Shown here in pieces: positions 17,791 through 25,984 of a stretch of 53,734 bases of DNA (its first letter is position 1; each line of letters starts with the position of its first letter). The notes beneath the pieces were generated by a model. It did not search any database. It saw nothing but the letters and a program-made list of their open reading frames with translations, and was not told the origin of the DNA. Source of the DNA: Salinicola peritrichatus. Its GTDB lineage: Bacteria; Pseudomonadota; Gammaproteobacteria; Pseudomonadales; Halomonadaceae. The stretch lies in NCBI RefSeq assembly GCF_003206715.1, contig NZ_PZJU01000052.1, forward strand, positions 1-53,734, written 5' to 3'. A program made the translations under genes and the position numbers.

Positions 17791-18521
17791 CCGTCGCTCT
17801 CATCGAGAGAGGCGGCGCGCTGACGGTAGAGCTCGCTGGCGCGGGTGAGATGATCGTGCATCGCCTGCTCCGCGGCGTCGGGATCGTTATCGGCGAGACA
17901 GTCGACGATTCGACAGTGCTCGCGGACGGAGACGTCCTCCGCCCCGCGGAAGCTGACGATGCCCAGATGGTAGTCCTTGAGCCAGTGCAGCATGGCGCGC
18001 GCCGTCGCCGAAAAGATCGGGTTGCCGGTCATGTCGGCGATGGCGCAATGAAACGCCATGTCACGTTCGATGAAGGCGTCGCCGTGCTGGCTCTGCTGCA
18101 TTTCGTCGATCAACTTGCGCAGTTCGTCGATATCCTCGGGCATTGCCCGTTCCGCGGCCATGCGGACCATGCCGGCTTCGAAGAACACGCGGGCCTGCTT
18201 GAGGTGGTCGATATTCTCGGCATCGTCGTCTAGCAGAAAGCGGGCGGTGGTATCGAACTGGGAGATCATCGAGTGCACGGTGACTTCGCTGACCCTGGCA
18301 CGCTCACCGTGATTGATGGTGATCCTGCCCATCGAGGCCAGTTGCTGCATGGCTTCACGAATCGCCGGCCGACCCACGCCGTAGAGGGCCATCAGTTCCC
18401 GTTCGGGGGGCAACTGATCGCCGGGTTGCAGCTTCTGTGTACGAATCAGCGTCAGCAGGCGTTCCAGGACTTCATCCGATAGCTTGCGTCGGCGGATCGG
18501 TCCCGTCGCGGTGTCGTTCAT
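17784..18521 (-). CDS. GntR/FadR-family repressor, NanR-like; probable regulator of the apiose cluster
   Basis: The 245-residue protein has an N-terminal winged HTH (LQPGDQLPPERELMALYGVGRPAIREAMQQL, then INHGERARVS) and a C-terminal FCD ligand domain with metal-type His residues (DMAFHCAIADMTGNPIF, VREHCRIVDCL, MHDHL). The HTH and the sequence after it closely resemble E. coli NanR, the sialic acid repressor, but no sialic acid genes are present. Its neighbours encode apiose/apionate catabolism, so a pathway sugar acid is the likely inducer. The ATG at 18521 is chosen by homology. It lies 86 bp downstream of apsD on the same strand and may be cotranscribed. Confidence 0.85.
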   Translation of the reverse strand: MNDTATGPIRRRKLSDEVLERLLTLIRTQKLQPGDQLPPERELMALYGVGRPAIREAMQQLASMGRITINHGERARVSEVTVHSMISQFDTTARFLLDDDAENIDHLKQARVFFEAGMVRMAAERAMPEDIDELRKLIDEMQQSQHGDAFIERDMAFHCAIADMTGNPIFSATARAMLHWLKDYHLGIVSFRGAEDVSVREHCRIVDCLADNDPDAAEQAMHDHLTRASELYRQRAASLDESDGH

Positions 18522-18607
18522 GAAATATCCTATCTTCGAAGGCAAATGGCCGTCGGTCGAGCCAATATCGGGAGCCAAGGATAGCCGCTTCGACGATCGG
18601 GATCATC

Positions 18608-19669
18608 TCAGCGACCCCAGCGTTCGGGAACGACGATCTGATGTGTCGCCGCCGCACGATAGGCCGCGTCGACCAGCGCCAGGGTATTGAAATTGTCATC
18701 GCCCCGGGTCTCGACCGAACGCCCCAGTCGCTGCGCCTCGAGCCAGTCGGCCTGAAAGGCGAGAACGCTCTGCTGGATCGGAAACCACGGCGATTCGCTC
18801 CACGCGGGCGGCTCGGGCCGAACGTCCCGTACCGCGCATCGACCCTCGGCGTCGTGAATTTCCAGCTTGAAGTCCTGACGCAATCGCAGCGAGCCGCGAT
18901 CGCCGTCGACCTCGATCAGACTCTGAGGGAAGGGATCGTCGGCAAGCCGGGTAGCGTAGCTGCAGTCTACCACGGCGGTCACGCCATCTTCGTGGCGCAA
19001 CATCAGCGTGGCGACGTCCTCGCCGTTGATCTCGGGATTGACCCGCGTGGTCTCGCAGCCGAGCCGTTCTACCTCGCCGAAAAGCGCGCGAGCGATATCC
19101 AGCACGTGAATGCCCAGGTCCTCGATGATGAAGCGCTCTACCTCGGCCAGATAGGGCTGGGCTCGGTAGACGTCGAAACCGCTGCGGTAGCTGATTCGGC
19201 CAAAGAACGGGCGGCCGATTTCACCGCTGCGCAGAGCCTCGATCGTCTGACGAATCGCCCGTTGCCAGCGGAAGTTCTCGTGAATACCGAGGCTTACGCC
19301 GCGATCGGCGCATAGCTCGATCAGCCGACGTGCCGTCTCCAGCGAGCCGGCAAAGGGTTTCTGGCAGATGATGGCGGCGCCGTGACGGGCCGCCAGCGGC
19401 ACCAGCGTTGCATGGGCCTGCGTGGTCGTCGCGATATCCACGAAATCCAGCGTTCCGCTGAGCGCCGCGAACATCGTCTCGGCGTCGGTGAACGTATCTT
19501 CGATACCGAACAGCGCCTGAAAGCGGGCCAGCCGCTGCGGATCGCGGTCGCACAGCGCCACGATCTCCACGCCGGCGAGATCCTGCCATGCGCGCATCTG
19601 ATTCTCGGCGAAGAAGCCGCAGCCGATCAGCGCACCTTGAAGCGTCTTCCCTGGCTGTTCATTGCTCAT
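18608..19669 (-). CDS. apsD: Gfo/Idh/MocA-family dehydrogenase, probable D-apiose dehydrogenase
   Basis: This NAD(P)-dependent sugar oxidoreductase has 353 residues. The N-terminal Rossmann motif is GALIGCGFFAENQMRAW, the lysine motif is AIICQKPFAGS, and the catalytic block is EDLGIHVLDIARALFGEVE (Asp and His). Family membership is certain. The D-apiose dehydrogenase role (D-apiose to apionolactone) is inferred from neighbours: divergent apionate lactonase genes and downstream ApnO- and OiaC-like genes. The ATG at 19669 has GGAG 8 nt upstream; an ATG two codons earlier is too close to that site. A 16-bp putative operator lies in the divergent spacer. Other Gfo/Idh substrates cannot be excluded. 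Confidence 0.72.
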   Translation of the reverse strand: MSNEQPGKTLQGALIGCGFFAENQMRAWQDLAGVEIVALCDRDPQRLARFQALFGIEDTFTDAETMFAALSGTLDFVDIATTTQAHATLVPLAARHGAAIICQKPFAGSLETARRLIELCADRGVSLGIHENFRWQRAIRQTIEALRSGEIGRPFFGRISYRSGFDVYRAQPYLAEVERFIIEDLGIHVLDIARALFGEVERLGCETTRVNPEINGEDVATLMLRHEDGVTAVVDCSYATRLADDPFPQSLIEVDGDRGSLRLRQDFKLEIHDAEGRCAVRDVRPEPPAWSESPWFPIQQSVLAFQADWLEAQRLGRSVETRGDDNFNTLALVDAAYRAAATHQIVVPERWGR

Positions 19670-19764
19670 TCGCATGGCTCCGCTGAACGTGTCGCTTTAT
19701 GCCGGTATCGAGCAAGCGAATTGCTCGGATGAGTGACAGAGGGTATTTAATCGCTCTGATGTGG

Positions 19765-19780
19765 TCATGTCATCATACCA
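19765..19780 (-). promoter_or_regulatory. Putative apiose-cluster operator, copy 1
   Basis: TCATGTCATCATACCA on the plus strand is the exact reverse complement of 21950-21965. It lies between the divergent apsD and apnL genes. Reading toward apsD it contains TATGAT, a possible -10, and GT-N6-AC half-sites as bound by FadR-type GntR proteins. Confidence 0.6.
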
Positions 19781-19859
19781 AAGGTCGAATGACGCTCCGC
19801 GCGAAACCCGCCATCATCGCTTCAGGAAGCCCCAGCGGCGGGCCGACGGGAGCGGGCGA

Positions 19860-20597
19860 ATGACGATGAGCGATCCACTGGCGACAGGCCGTTACGGCAC
19901 GGCGACCGTCGAACCGGCCTTGCAGCCTATCGCGCTGGGCGAGCTGTCGTTTGCCTGGCAGGCCGGGGCGCTGCGCTGGCTGCGCTATGGAGATGTCGAG
20001 CTCGTCCGCGGTATTGCGGCGGTGCTGCGGGATCCGCAGTGGGGTACGTTCACACCGCTCGTCGATGATGAGCGGATGGTGCTTTCCGATAACGTCGCTA
20101 CGCTGATCCAGGCATTCCATCTGCCGCGGGAGGGCGGCGGCGATCCGCCGCTTCACGGACGGCTGAAGGTCGCGGCCACCCGGCGTCGGATCGCGGTCAC
20201 GCTGGCACTCGAAGCGTGCGCCGCGTTCACCACCGCGCGCAGCGGCCTGAGCGTGCTGTTGCCGCTGCAGGGCTTTGCCGGCGCGCCGGTCGAGGTCACG
20301 CACGCCGATGGCCATTGCGAAGCGGCCAGACTACCTCGCCTGATCAGCCCATCGCAGCCGCTGTTCGATATTCGCCGGCTGCGTCTGGCGCCGGCTCCTG
20401 GGCTCGAGGTGCAGCTCGATTTCGAGGGCGACGTTTTCGAGATGGAGGATCAGCGCAACTGGTCGGACGCCTCGTTCAAGATCTACAACCGGCCGCTGGC
20501 CTGGCCGACCCCCTACGTGCTGGAAGCGGGGGCCGAGGTCACGCAGACGGTTACGGTCTCTCTGATCGATCCCGAGGAGTCGGGCCATGAGCGATGA
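19860..20597 (+). CDS. apnL: Probable D-apionate lactonase, N-terminal beta-domain subunit
   Basis: The 245-residue protein has no signal peptide or membrane segment. It is strand-rich: LGELSFAWQAGALRWLRYGDVELVRGIAAVLRD, then WGTFTPL, LKVAATRRRIAVTLALEA, and QLDFEGDVFEMEDQRNWSDASFKIYNRPLAWPTPYVL. That last block is typical of the beta-sandwich at the N-terminus of ApnL. Canonical ApnL is one chain of over 600 residues; here the two parts (245 and 415 residues) are separate overlapping genes. I chose the ATG at 19860, after GGGAGCGGGCGA; the open frame starts at 19761 but would run over the operator. Assignment is from memory of the family and context, not a search. Confidence 0.62.
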   Translation: MTMSDPLATGRYGTATVEPALQPIALGELSFAWQAGALRWLRYGDVELVRGIAAVLRDPQWGTFTPLVDDERMVLSDNVATLIQAFHLPREGGGDPPLHGRLKVAATRRRIAVTLALEACAAFTTARSGLSVLLPLQGFAGAPVEVTHADGHCEAARLPRLISPSQPLFDIRRLRLAPAPGLEVQLDFEGDVFEMEDQRNWSDASFKIYNRPLAWPTPYVLEAGAEVTQTVTVSLIDPEESGHER

Positions 20598-21834
20598 CTG
20601 CCAGACGATCCGGCTCGGCGATCCTCTGGCGCTGACTCTACCCTCGATCGGCTGCGGCGTATGGCTTAATCGTCTTCTCGACCTGGAACCGGACCTCGCA
20701 CGCCTGGCGTGGCAGCTCGATAGCGTGGCACCACGCCATCTGGACGTGCTGCTCGACCTGCGCGATTCACAGGCGCTGGAGAGACTGCCCGGTGTGATGG
20801 CTCTCGCCGCCGAGCGGGGCGTGGCGGTTTGGCTCTACGTGGTCTGCGAGGATCGGGATCCCGCGCGGTCGCTCTCATCGTTGGCCAGGCGGCTGGAGAG
20901 CGTGCCAGGCGTCCCGGCGGGCATGCTGGTGACGCCGGCGGCGTATCTGAAGAGTTACCAACCGGATGGCGTCTGGCCATCGGGGGCGTCGCCACGCGAG
21001 GCGCTGGCCGCGGCGCGCACGCTCTGGCCGGGGCTGGCGCTGGGCGGCGGCGTGCCGACCTACTTCACCGAACTCAACCGCTGCCGCCCGGACCCGGCGG
21101 CGATCGATTTCATTACCCATGCCGTCTCGCCCATCGTGCACGCCGCGGATGATCGCTCGGTGATGGAAACCCTGGAGAGCGTGCCGGATATCGTCGCGTC
21201 CTGTCGTGCGCTGGCGCCAGCGGCGACCTATCGCATCACCACCACCGCCATCGGCGCCTGGACCAACCCCTACGGCGAGCGGCTCACGCCCAACGACGGC
21301 ACGCAACGCGTGACACTCAGCGACAACGATCCTCGACAACGAGGGCAGTTCGCCGCCGCCTGGAGCCTCGGTTTCCTGGCTCGAGCGGCGCTTGCCGGCG
21401 TCGATTCGCTCACGCTGTCATCGCTCGGCCCGCCGTTCGATATCGGCGACTCACCGCTGCATCCGGTGGGACACGTGATCACGGGGCTGGCCCGGATGTC
21501 TGGCCAGACGCTATGCGAAAGCCCTTTCGAGATTGGTCCTCTCGAGATTGACCCTGTCGAAATTAGCAAGGTCAGAAAGCGCAGCGAAATCAGCGCATTG
21601 GCGACGTTGGCCTGGCAGACCGCGTTGCCGGCGATCAATGAAGCCTGGATCACGAATTTGACTGCTGAACCATTGGCGCTGGGCCTGAAGCGCATCGAAA
21701 TCGTCGACGTCACGCTGCTCGAGTCGGAGCGCGACGGATTTCAGCCGACCCCCGAGTTGCGGCGCCGGCTGGAGGAGGGCTGCAGGATCGCCCTGCCGCC
21801 GTTGGCGATTCTCAGCGTCCGCTGGCGGGAGTGA
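20587..21834 (+). CDS. apnL: Probable D-apionate lactonase, TIM-barrel subunit
   Basis: The protein has 415 residues. Barrel-like strands recur (HLDVLLDLRDSQ, GVAVWLYVVCED, GMLVTPAAYLKSY), with the family block LGGGVPTYFTELNRCRPD, then ITHAVSPIVHAADD and TTAIGAWTNPYGE. A C-terminal beta region ends ALPPLAILSVRWRE. It should hydrolyse D-apionolactone to D-apionate together with the upstream beta-domain protein. The ATG overlaps the upstream stop by 11 nt in another frame and has its own GAGGAG site 7 nt upstream, so the split looks like a real two-gene arrangement rather than a sequencing frameshift. Residues 314-328 are a small tandem repeat (FEIGP, LEIDP, VEISK). Confidence 0.65.
   Translation: MSDDCQTIRLGDPLALTLPSIGCGVWLNRLLDLEPDLARLAWQLDSVAPRHLDVLLDLRDSQALERLPGVMALAAERGVAVWLYVVCEDRDPARSLSSLARRLESVPGVPAGMLVTPAAYLKSYQPDGVWPSGASPREALAAARTLWPGLALGGGVPTYFTELNRCRPDPAAIDFITHAVSPIVHAADDRSVMETLESVPDIVASCRALAPAATYRITTTAIGAWTNPYGERLTPNDGTQRVTLSDNDPRQRGQFAAAWSLGFLARAALAGVDSLTLSSLGPPFDIGDSPLHPVGHVITGLARMSGQTLCESPFEIGPLEIDPVEISKVRKRSEISALATLAWQTALPAINEAWITNLTAEPLALGLKRIEIVDVTLLESERDGFQPTPELRRRLEEGCRIALPPLAILSVRWRE
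21526..21570 (+). repeat. 15-bp degenerate tandem repeat inside the lactonase TIM-barrel gene
   Basis: Three units, TTCGAGATTGGTCCT, CTCGAGATTGACCCT and GTCGAAATTAGCAAG, encode FEIGP-LEIDP-VEISK in frame. The local base use is more A/T-rich than the flanks. It lies between the barrel end and the C-terminal beta domain, a place where a linker could tolerate expansion. Confidence 0.7.
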
Positions 21835-21949
21835 CCGCAGGCGGACCGCCGCCGGCCGAAGCGATCGCTTTAGACATGCTTCCAGATCTATCCGTCGTGT
21901 TCGAGTCGCCAATGTCACCGGCTCTACGACGTTTGCCGTATTGTCGCAG

Positions 21950-21965
21950 TGGTATGATGACATGA
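21950..21965 (+). promoter_or_regulatory. Putative apiose-cluster operator, copy 2
   Basis: TGGTATGATGACATGA lies 41 bp upstream of the MFS start and is identical to the reverse complement of 19765-19780. It overlaps a possible -10 (TATGAT, 21953-21958). Confidence 0.6.
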
Positions 21966-22006
21966 TGATCGCATGACGACGCTAACGAACAGCGAGGGAA
22001 GCGATC

Positions 22007-23359
22007 ATGAATCAAACAACAGTATCGGCGGTGGAGTCGTCGGCCATACGTAAGGTCGCGTGGCGCCTCGTGCCTTTCGTGGCACTGATGTTCTTCGTCA
22101 ACTATCTCGATCGTACGGCGATCTCTTTCGCCGCGCCCAACGGTATGAATGTCGACTTGGCCTTGAGTGCGGCGCAATTCGGTTTCGCTTCGGGAATCTT
22201 CTTCCTTGGCTACATTCTGCTGGAAGTGCCCAGCAACCTGGCTTTGCACCGCTTCGGCGCGCGCAAATGGCTGGCCCGCATCATGGTTAGCTGGGGTGTG
22301 GTGGCGCTGTTGTTCACCTGGGTGGATAGCGCCGGTGGCCTTTACTTTCTGCGCTTCATGCTTGGTGTGGCCGAGGCGGGTTTCTTCCCCGGAGCCATCC
22401 TGTTTCTGAGCCTATGGGTACCGGCTCGCTACCGCAGCCGGATTCTAGCGCTGTTCTATCTGGCCCAGCCCTTGACCACGGTGATCGGTGCGCCGCTGGC
22501 GGCGGCATTGATTCAGCATGACGGCGCTTTCTTCGGATTGGCGGGGTGGCGCTTCATGTTCTTCGGTGTGGCGGTGCCGGCTATCGTGCTTGGCGTTATC
22601 GCTTGGTTCTATCTGGTCGATCGCCCGGCGGATGCGCGTTGGCTGGCGGCCGAGGAAAAGGCCTGGCTGACCGCCGAACTCGAAGGGGAATCCCGCAAGA
22701 AGATTGGCGCCAGTCATGAGAAGAAAGGTCTAAAACAGGCATTCTTTAGCGGTCGAGTATGGGCGCTATGCCTGATCTATTTCGGCTTCATCTACGGGCT
22801 CTACGCGCTGGCGTTCTTTCTGCCTACGATTATCGGCGGCTTCGAAGCGCAGTTCGGTACTTCGTTCGACCTGATGCAGAAGGGGCTGATCACGGCCATT
22901 CCCTACCTGCCGGCCGCCATCGTGCTCTATTTCTGGTCCCGCGATGCCACGCGCCGTGGGGTTCGCCGCTGGCATATCGCCCTGCCTGCCTTCACCGGTG
23001 CTGTCAGTGTGCCGCTAGCGCTTTTCATGGACTCGCCGGCCGCCACGGTGGCGATGATCACTATCACGGCGTGTTCGATCTTCGCCGCGCTACCCAACTT
23101 CTGGACGTTGCCTACTCGTTTTCTCGACGGTGCCGCGGCGGCAGCGGGCGTGGCACTGATCAACACCATCGGCAATATCGCGGGTTTTTCGTCCGGCTAT
23201 CTGACCGGTGCGCTGCATGATCTGACCGGGAGCTACACGCTGCCGATGTTCGTGGTCGGCGGCTTCATGGCGATGGCGGGGGTATTGATGTTGCTGATCA
23301 GCCGTCAGCCGCGATCCGATATCTCGGCGGTTCGACAGACGGCGGCGACTCGGCATTGA
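22007..23359 (+). CDS. MFS transporter, anion:cation symporter type (probable apionate or apiose uptake)
   Basis: This 450-residue carrier has twelve predicted membrane helices. The ACS-family signatures are present: FVNYLDRTAISFAAP in helix 1, FASGIFFLGYILLEVPSNLALHRFGARKWLARIM between helices 2 and 3, and FLRFMLGVAEAGFFPGAILFLSLWVPARYRSR. ACS carriers move organic anions such as galactonate, glucarate and tartrate with protons. A role in importing apionate or a related aldonate is inferred from position after the lactonase genes. It starts 172 bp after them with the second operator copy in that spacer, and leads the oiaC-apnO pair. Confidence 0.83.
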   Translation: MNQTTVSAVESSAIRKVAWRLVPFVALMFFVNYLDRTAISFAAPNGMNVDLALSAAQFGFASGIFFLGYILLEVPSNLALHRFGARKWLARIMVSWGVVALLFTWVDSAGGLYFLRFMLGVAEAGFFPGAILFLSLWVPARYRSRILALFYLAQPLTTVIGAPLAAALIQHDGAFFGLAGWRFMFFGVAVPAIVLGVIAWFYLVDRPADARWLAAEEKAWLTAELEGESRKKIGASHEKKGLKQAFFSGRVWALCLIYFGFIYGLYALAFFLPTIIGGFEAQFGTSFDLMQKGLITAIPYLPAAIVLYFWSRDATRRGVRRWHIALPAFTGAVSVPLALFMDSPAATVAMITITACSIFAALPNFWTLPTRFLDGAAAAAGVALINTIGNIAGFSSGYLTGALHDLTGSYTLPMFVVGGFMAMAGVLMLLISRQPRSDISAVRQTAATRH

Positions 23360-23393
23360 TGCACTTCAACCGACTGATCAGCAGGTGGCCAAT

Positions 23394-24194
23394 ATGACAC
23401 TGGGACTGAGCACCTACGCATTCTTCTGGCGCGGATCGGACCGAGTCGAGGCGCCGATGTCGCTGGAAGCGATGCTCGAGGAGACGGCGGCACTGGGTGG
23501 AGACGTCTTCCAGATCTGCGACTATCCGGCGATCGAGACCTTCGACGAGGTGCGCCTGGCACAGCTGCGCGCGCAGGCCGAGCGTCTCGGTATCCGGCTT
23601 GAGCTCGGTACCAGGGGGATCGCGGCCGATTATCTCGGGCGCTATCTCGATATCGCCGAGTATCTCGATGTCTCGCTGCTGCGCAGCATGCTCTACGCGG
23701 GCGATGATCGACCGACCCTCGAGGGAGCGATTCGGCGGCTGGAATCGATTCTGCCGCGACTTCGCCGACAGTCGGTGACGCTGGCACTGGAAACCTATGA
23801 GCAAGTCGCCGTCGCCGAGCTGATGGGCGTGATCGAGCGCTTCGACGATCCGCTCGTCGGCGTCTGTCTCGACCCGGCCAACTGCGTCGCCGCGCTGGAG
23901 AGCCCCGAATCGGTGATTGCACGTACCGCCGAGCGAGTCGTCAACCTTCACGTCAAGGACTTCCATTTTACCCGCGCGGCCGGCTGGGTCGGCTTTCAGC
24001 TCACCGGCTGCCCGCTGGGAGAAGGACAACTGCCGTTCGACGCCATGATTCAGCAAGTCGACCCGGTGCCCCGCGGTATTTCTCAGGTCATCGAGCACTG
24101 GCTGCCCTGGCAGTCGGATGCGGCGACGACCTGCCGTCTGGAGTCCGAATGGACCCGGCATAACCTAGACTTTCTAAGGAGCTACACAGCATGA
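23394..24194 (+). CDS. oiaC: Xylose-isomerase-like TIM barrel, probable 3-oxo-isoapionate decarboxylase
   Basis: The 266-residue protein is of the AP-endonuclease-2/sugar isomerase family: LGLSTYAFFWRGSD at the start, ETAALGGDVFQICDYPAIE, VTLALETYEQ (metal Glu), VGVCLDPANCVA (metal Asp), VVNLHVKDFHF (His) and SQVIEHWLPW (Glu). These four are the usual divalent-metal ligands. OiaC in D-apionate pathways belongs to this family and yields L-erythrulose and CO2; that role is inferred from the neighbouring ApnO- and ApnL-like genes. The ATG at 23394 has AGG 8 nt upstream; an in-frame GTG at 23385 is the alternative. It overlaps the next gene by ATGA. Confidence 0.68.
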   Translation: MTLGLSTYAFFWRGSDRVEAPMSLEAMLEETAALGGDVFQICDYPAIETFDEVRLAQLRAQAERLGIRLELGTRGIAADYLGRYLDIAEYLDVSLLRSMLYAGDDRPTLEGAIRRLESILPRLRRQSVTLALETYEQVAVAELMGVIERFDDPLVGVCLDPANCVAALESPESVIARTAERVVNLHVKDFHFTRAAGWVGFQLTGCPLGEGQLPFDAMIQQVDPVPRGISQVIEHWLPWQSDAATTCRLESEWTRHNLDFLRSYTA

Positions 24195-25075
24195 CGCAGA
24201 CATATCGATCGATCGCGCTAGTCGGCGCCGGCGGCAAAATGGGTATGCGCATTTCCGAGAACCTGCAGCGCAGCGATTTCAACGTGTACTACTGCGAGAA
24301 CGCCCCGGAGGGCCAGCAGCGCGTGCGCGACGCGGGGAGAAACTTGTCGACCATCGATGACGTCATCGCCGACTGCGATCTGCTGATCCTGGCGGTGCCG
24401 GACATCGTGCTCGGCAAGGTCTCCGAGGCGCTGGTACCCAGGATGAAAGCCGGCGCGACGCTGCTGACGCTGGACCCGGCCGCGGCCTACGCCAACCTGC
24501 TTCACCAACGGGATGACGTTCGCTACGCGGTGGCGCATCCCTGTCATCCGTCGGTCTTCCTCGAGCGTTACACGCAGGAAGAGCATGCCGATGCTTTCGG
24601 TGGCGTCGCCGCGACCCAGTCGGTGGCGGCGGCCTTCGAAAGCGGCAGCGATGGGGAAAGGGCGGCGTTGGAGGCGGTGATCCGGGTGATGTACGCCCCG
24701 GTCGACGACGTGCACTGGATCACCGTCACCCAGCTGGCCTATCTCGAGCCGACGCTGGTGGAAACGGTGACCTGCATGCTCGGCACCTTCATGAAGGAGG
24801 CGCTGGACGAGACCGTCGCGCGTACCGGCGTGCCGCAGAAAGCCGCCGAGGCGATGCTCTTCGGCCATATCCAGATCGCGCTGGCGGTGGCGTTTCGCAG
24901 TACCAATCCGTTTTCGGACGCCTGCATGATCGCCATCGACTACGGACGGGAAAATATTCTGCGCGACGACTGGAAGAAGATCTTCGATCAAGCGGAACTC
25001 GACAAGGTGATCGCCCGCATGCTCAAGATCGACCGCGTCCGGCGCGACGAGGTGGCGCCGGAGACAAGTTCATGA
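24191..25075 (+). CDS. apnO: Probable D-apionate oxidoisomerase (6-phosphogluconate-dehydrogenase-like)
   Basis: The 294-residue protein has an N-terminal Rossmann domain, IALVGAGGKMGMRISENL, and then NLSTIDDVIADCDLLILAVPDIVL. A His-rich AVAHPCHPSVF segment follows, then a helical C-terminal domain like the phosphogluconate-dehydrogenase C-terminal family (LEPTLVETVTCMLGTFMKEALDETVARTGVPQKAAEAMLFGHIQIALAVAF). ApnO enzymes oxidise D-apionate with NAD+ and move the carboxyl-bearing carbon to give 3-oxo-isoapionate. The ATG overlaps the oiaC stop (ATGA), so the two are translationally coupled. It is the last gene of the cluster, 9 bp from the convergent mpaB-like gene. Assignment is by family recall plus context. 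Confidence 0.68.
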   Translation: MTQTYRSIALVGAGGKMGMRISENLQRSDFNVYYCENAPEGQQRVRDAGRNLSTIDDVIADCDLLILAVPDIVLGKVSEALVPRMKAGATLLTLDPAAAYANLLHQRDDVRYAVAHPCHPSVFLERYTQEEHADAFGGVAATQSVAAAFESGSDGERAALEAVIRVMYAPVDDVHWITVTQLAYLEPTLVETVTCMLGTFMKEALDETVARTGVPQKAAEAMLFGHIQIALAVAFRSTNPFSDACMIAIDYGRENILRDDWKKIFDQAELDKVIARMLKIDRVRRDEVAPETSS

Positions 25076-25084
25076 CATGAGGCT

Positions 25085-25978
25085 TCACGGCTGATTCGCC
25101 TGCTCCCGGGCCTGCATGCGCTCCATGGCGCGCCGATAGGAGCCGTTGCGCACCGACCAGCGCACCACCGGAGCGATGGTGCGAATGCCACTGCGCACGG
25201 CGTGACGCTCGAGTTGCGACATCTCCAGGCTCAGCAGCGTCGCCGCCCAGGGCGGTAGCAGATCGATGCCGGCACGCATGAACAGCGCGCCGACCGGGCG
25301 GATGACCGGACTCGGCGGCAGCGCATGCAGCAGCACGTCGATGACGTCGCGGGTGCGGGCGTCGCAGACCAGGTATCGCCGCTGACGTTCCAGATAGGCA
25401 TCGATCGCCGCCCGCTTACGCGGAACGTCGCGTGCGCCCAGCGCCTCGGCCACGCGGGCGGTCTCGTCGAAGTAGCGGTCCTGCGCCTCGAGGCTCAACC
25501 GAGGGTTGCGGTAGCGCAGATGCGCGGCCAGGAAGCGGCTCATTTCGGCGACATGAACCCACACCAGCAGTTCAGGGTCGCTGGCCGCGTAGGGCGTGCC
25601 GTCGGCGGCGTGGCCGTGGACGCTGTCGTGAACCCGGCGCACCCGCTCGAGGATGCGTTCGGCGTCGTCGCGGGAGCCGAAAGTCGTCACGGCGATGAAC
25701 TGACTGGTGCGGCGCAGGCGGCCGATCATGTCCTGGCGGAAATTGGAGTGATCCCACACCCCGGCCAACGCCAACGGATGCAGCATCTGCAATAGCAGCG
25801 CGCTGATGCCGCCGCACATCATCGAGGTGAAGTCGCCATGGACACGCCAGGCCACCGTGTCCGGCCCGAACAGGCCGGGATCGCCCTTGGGCTGGGTATA
25901 GTCGACGCCGCCGAGCGTGCGCCCGGTCAGATGGCTGATGCGATTCTCGATGGCGTCGCGCAGAGAGGTCAGGGGCAT
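25085..25978 (-). CDS. MpaB/Lcp-type DUF2236 protein (oxygenase-like)
   Basis: The 297-residue protein has the DUF2236 pattern: GDPGLFGPDTVAWRVHGDFTSMMCGGISALLLQMLHPLALAGVWDHSNFR, then FIAVTTFGSRDDAERILERVRRVHDSVHG and LLVWVHVAEMSRFLAAH. The conserved His residues in these blocks are haem or metal candidates by analogy with latex-clearing protein and fungal MpaB, which oxidatively cleave prenyl chains. The substrate here is unknown. It is largely helical with no signal peptide. It follows the DUF4105 gene by 6 bp on the minus strand, so they form an operon. Confidence 0.82.
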   Translation of the reverse strand: MPLTSLRDAIENRISHLTGRTLGGVDYTQPKGDPGLFGPDTVAWRVHGDFTSMMCGGISALLLQMLHPLALAGVWDHSNFRQDMIGRLRRTSQFIAVTTFGSRDDAERILERVRRVHDSVHGHAADGTPYAASDPELLVWVHVAEMSRFLAAHLRYRNPRLSLEAQDRYFDETARVAEALGARDVPRKRAAIDAYLERQRRYLVCDARTRDVIDVLLHALPPSPVIRPVGALFMRAGIDLLPPWAATLLSLEMSQLERHAVRSGIRTIAPVVRWSVRNGSYRRAMERMQAREQANQP

Positions 25979-25984
25979 GGAGCG

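Noticed and set aside
17784-18521. Sialic acid regulator NanR as a functional call
   Set aside because: Sequence resembles NanR, but no sialic acid genes are nearby; the apiose-type neighbours give a better context, so only NanR-like is used.
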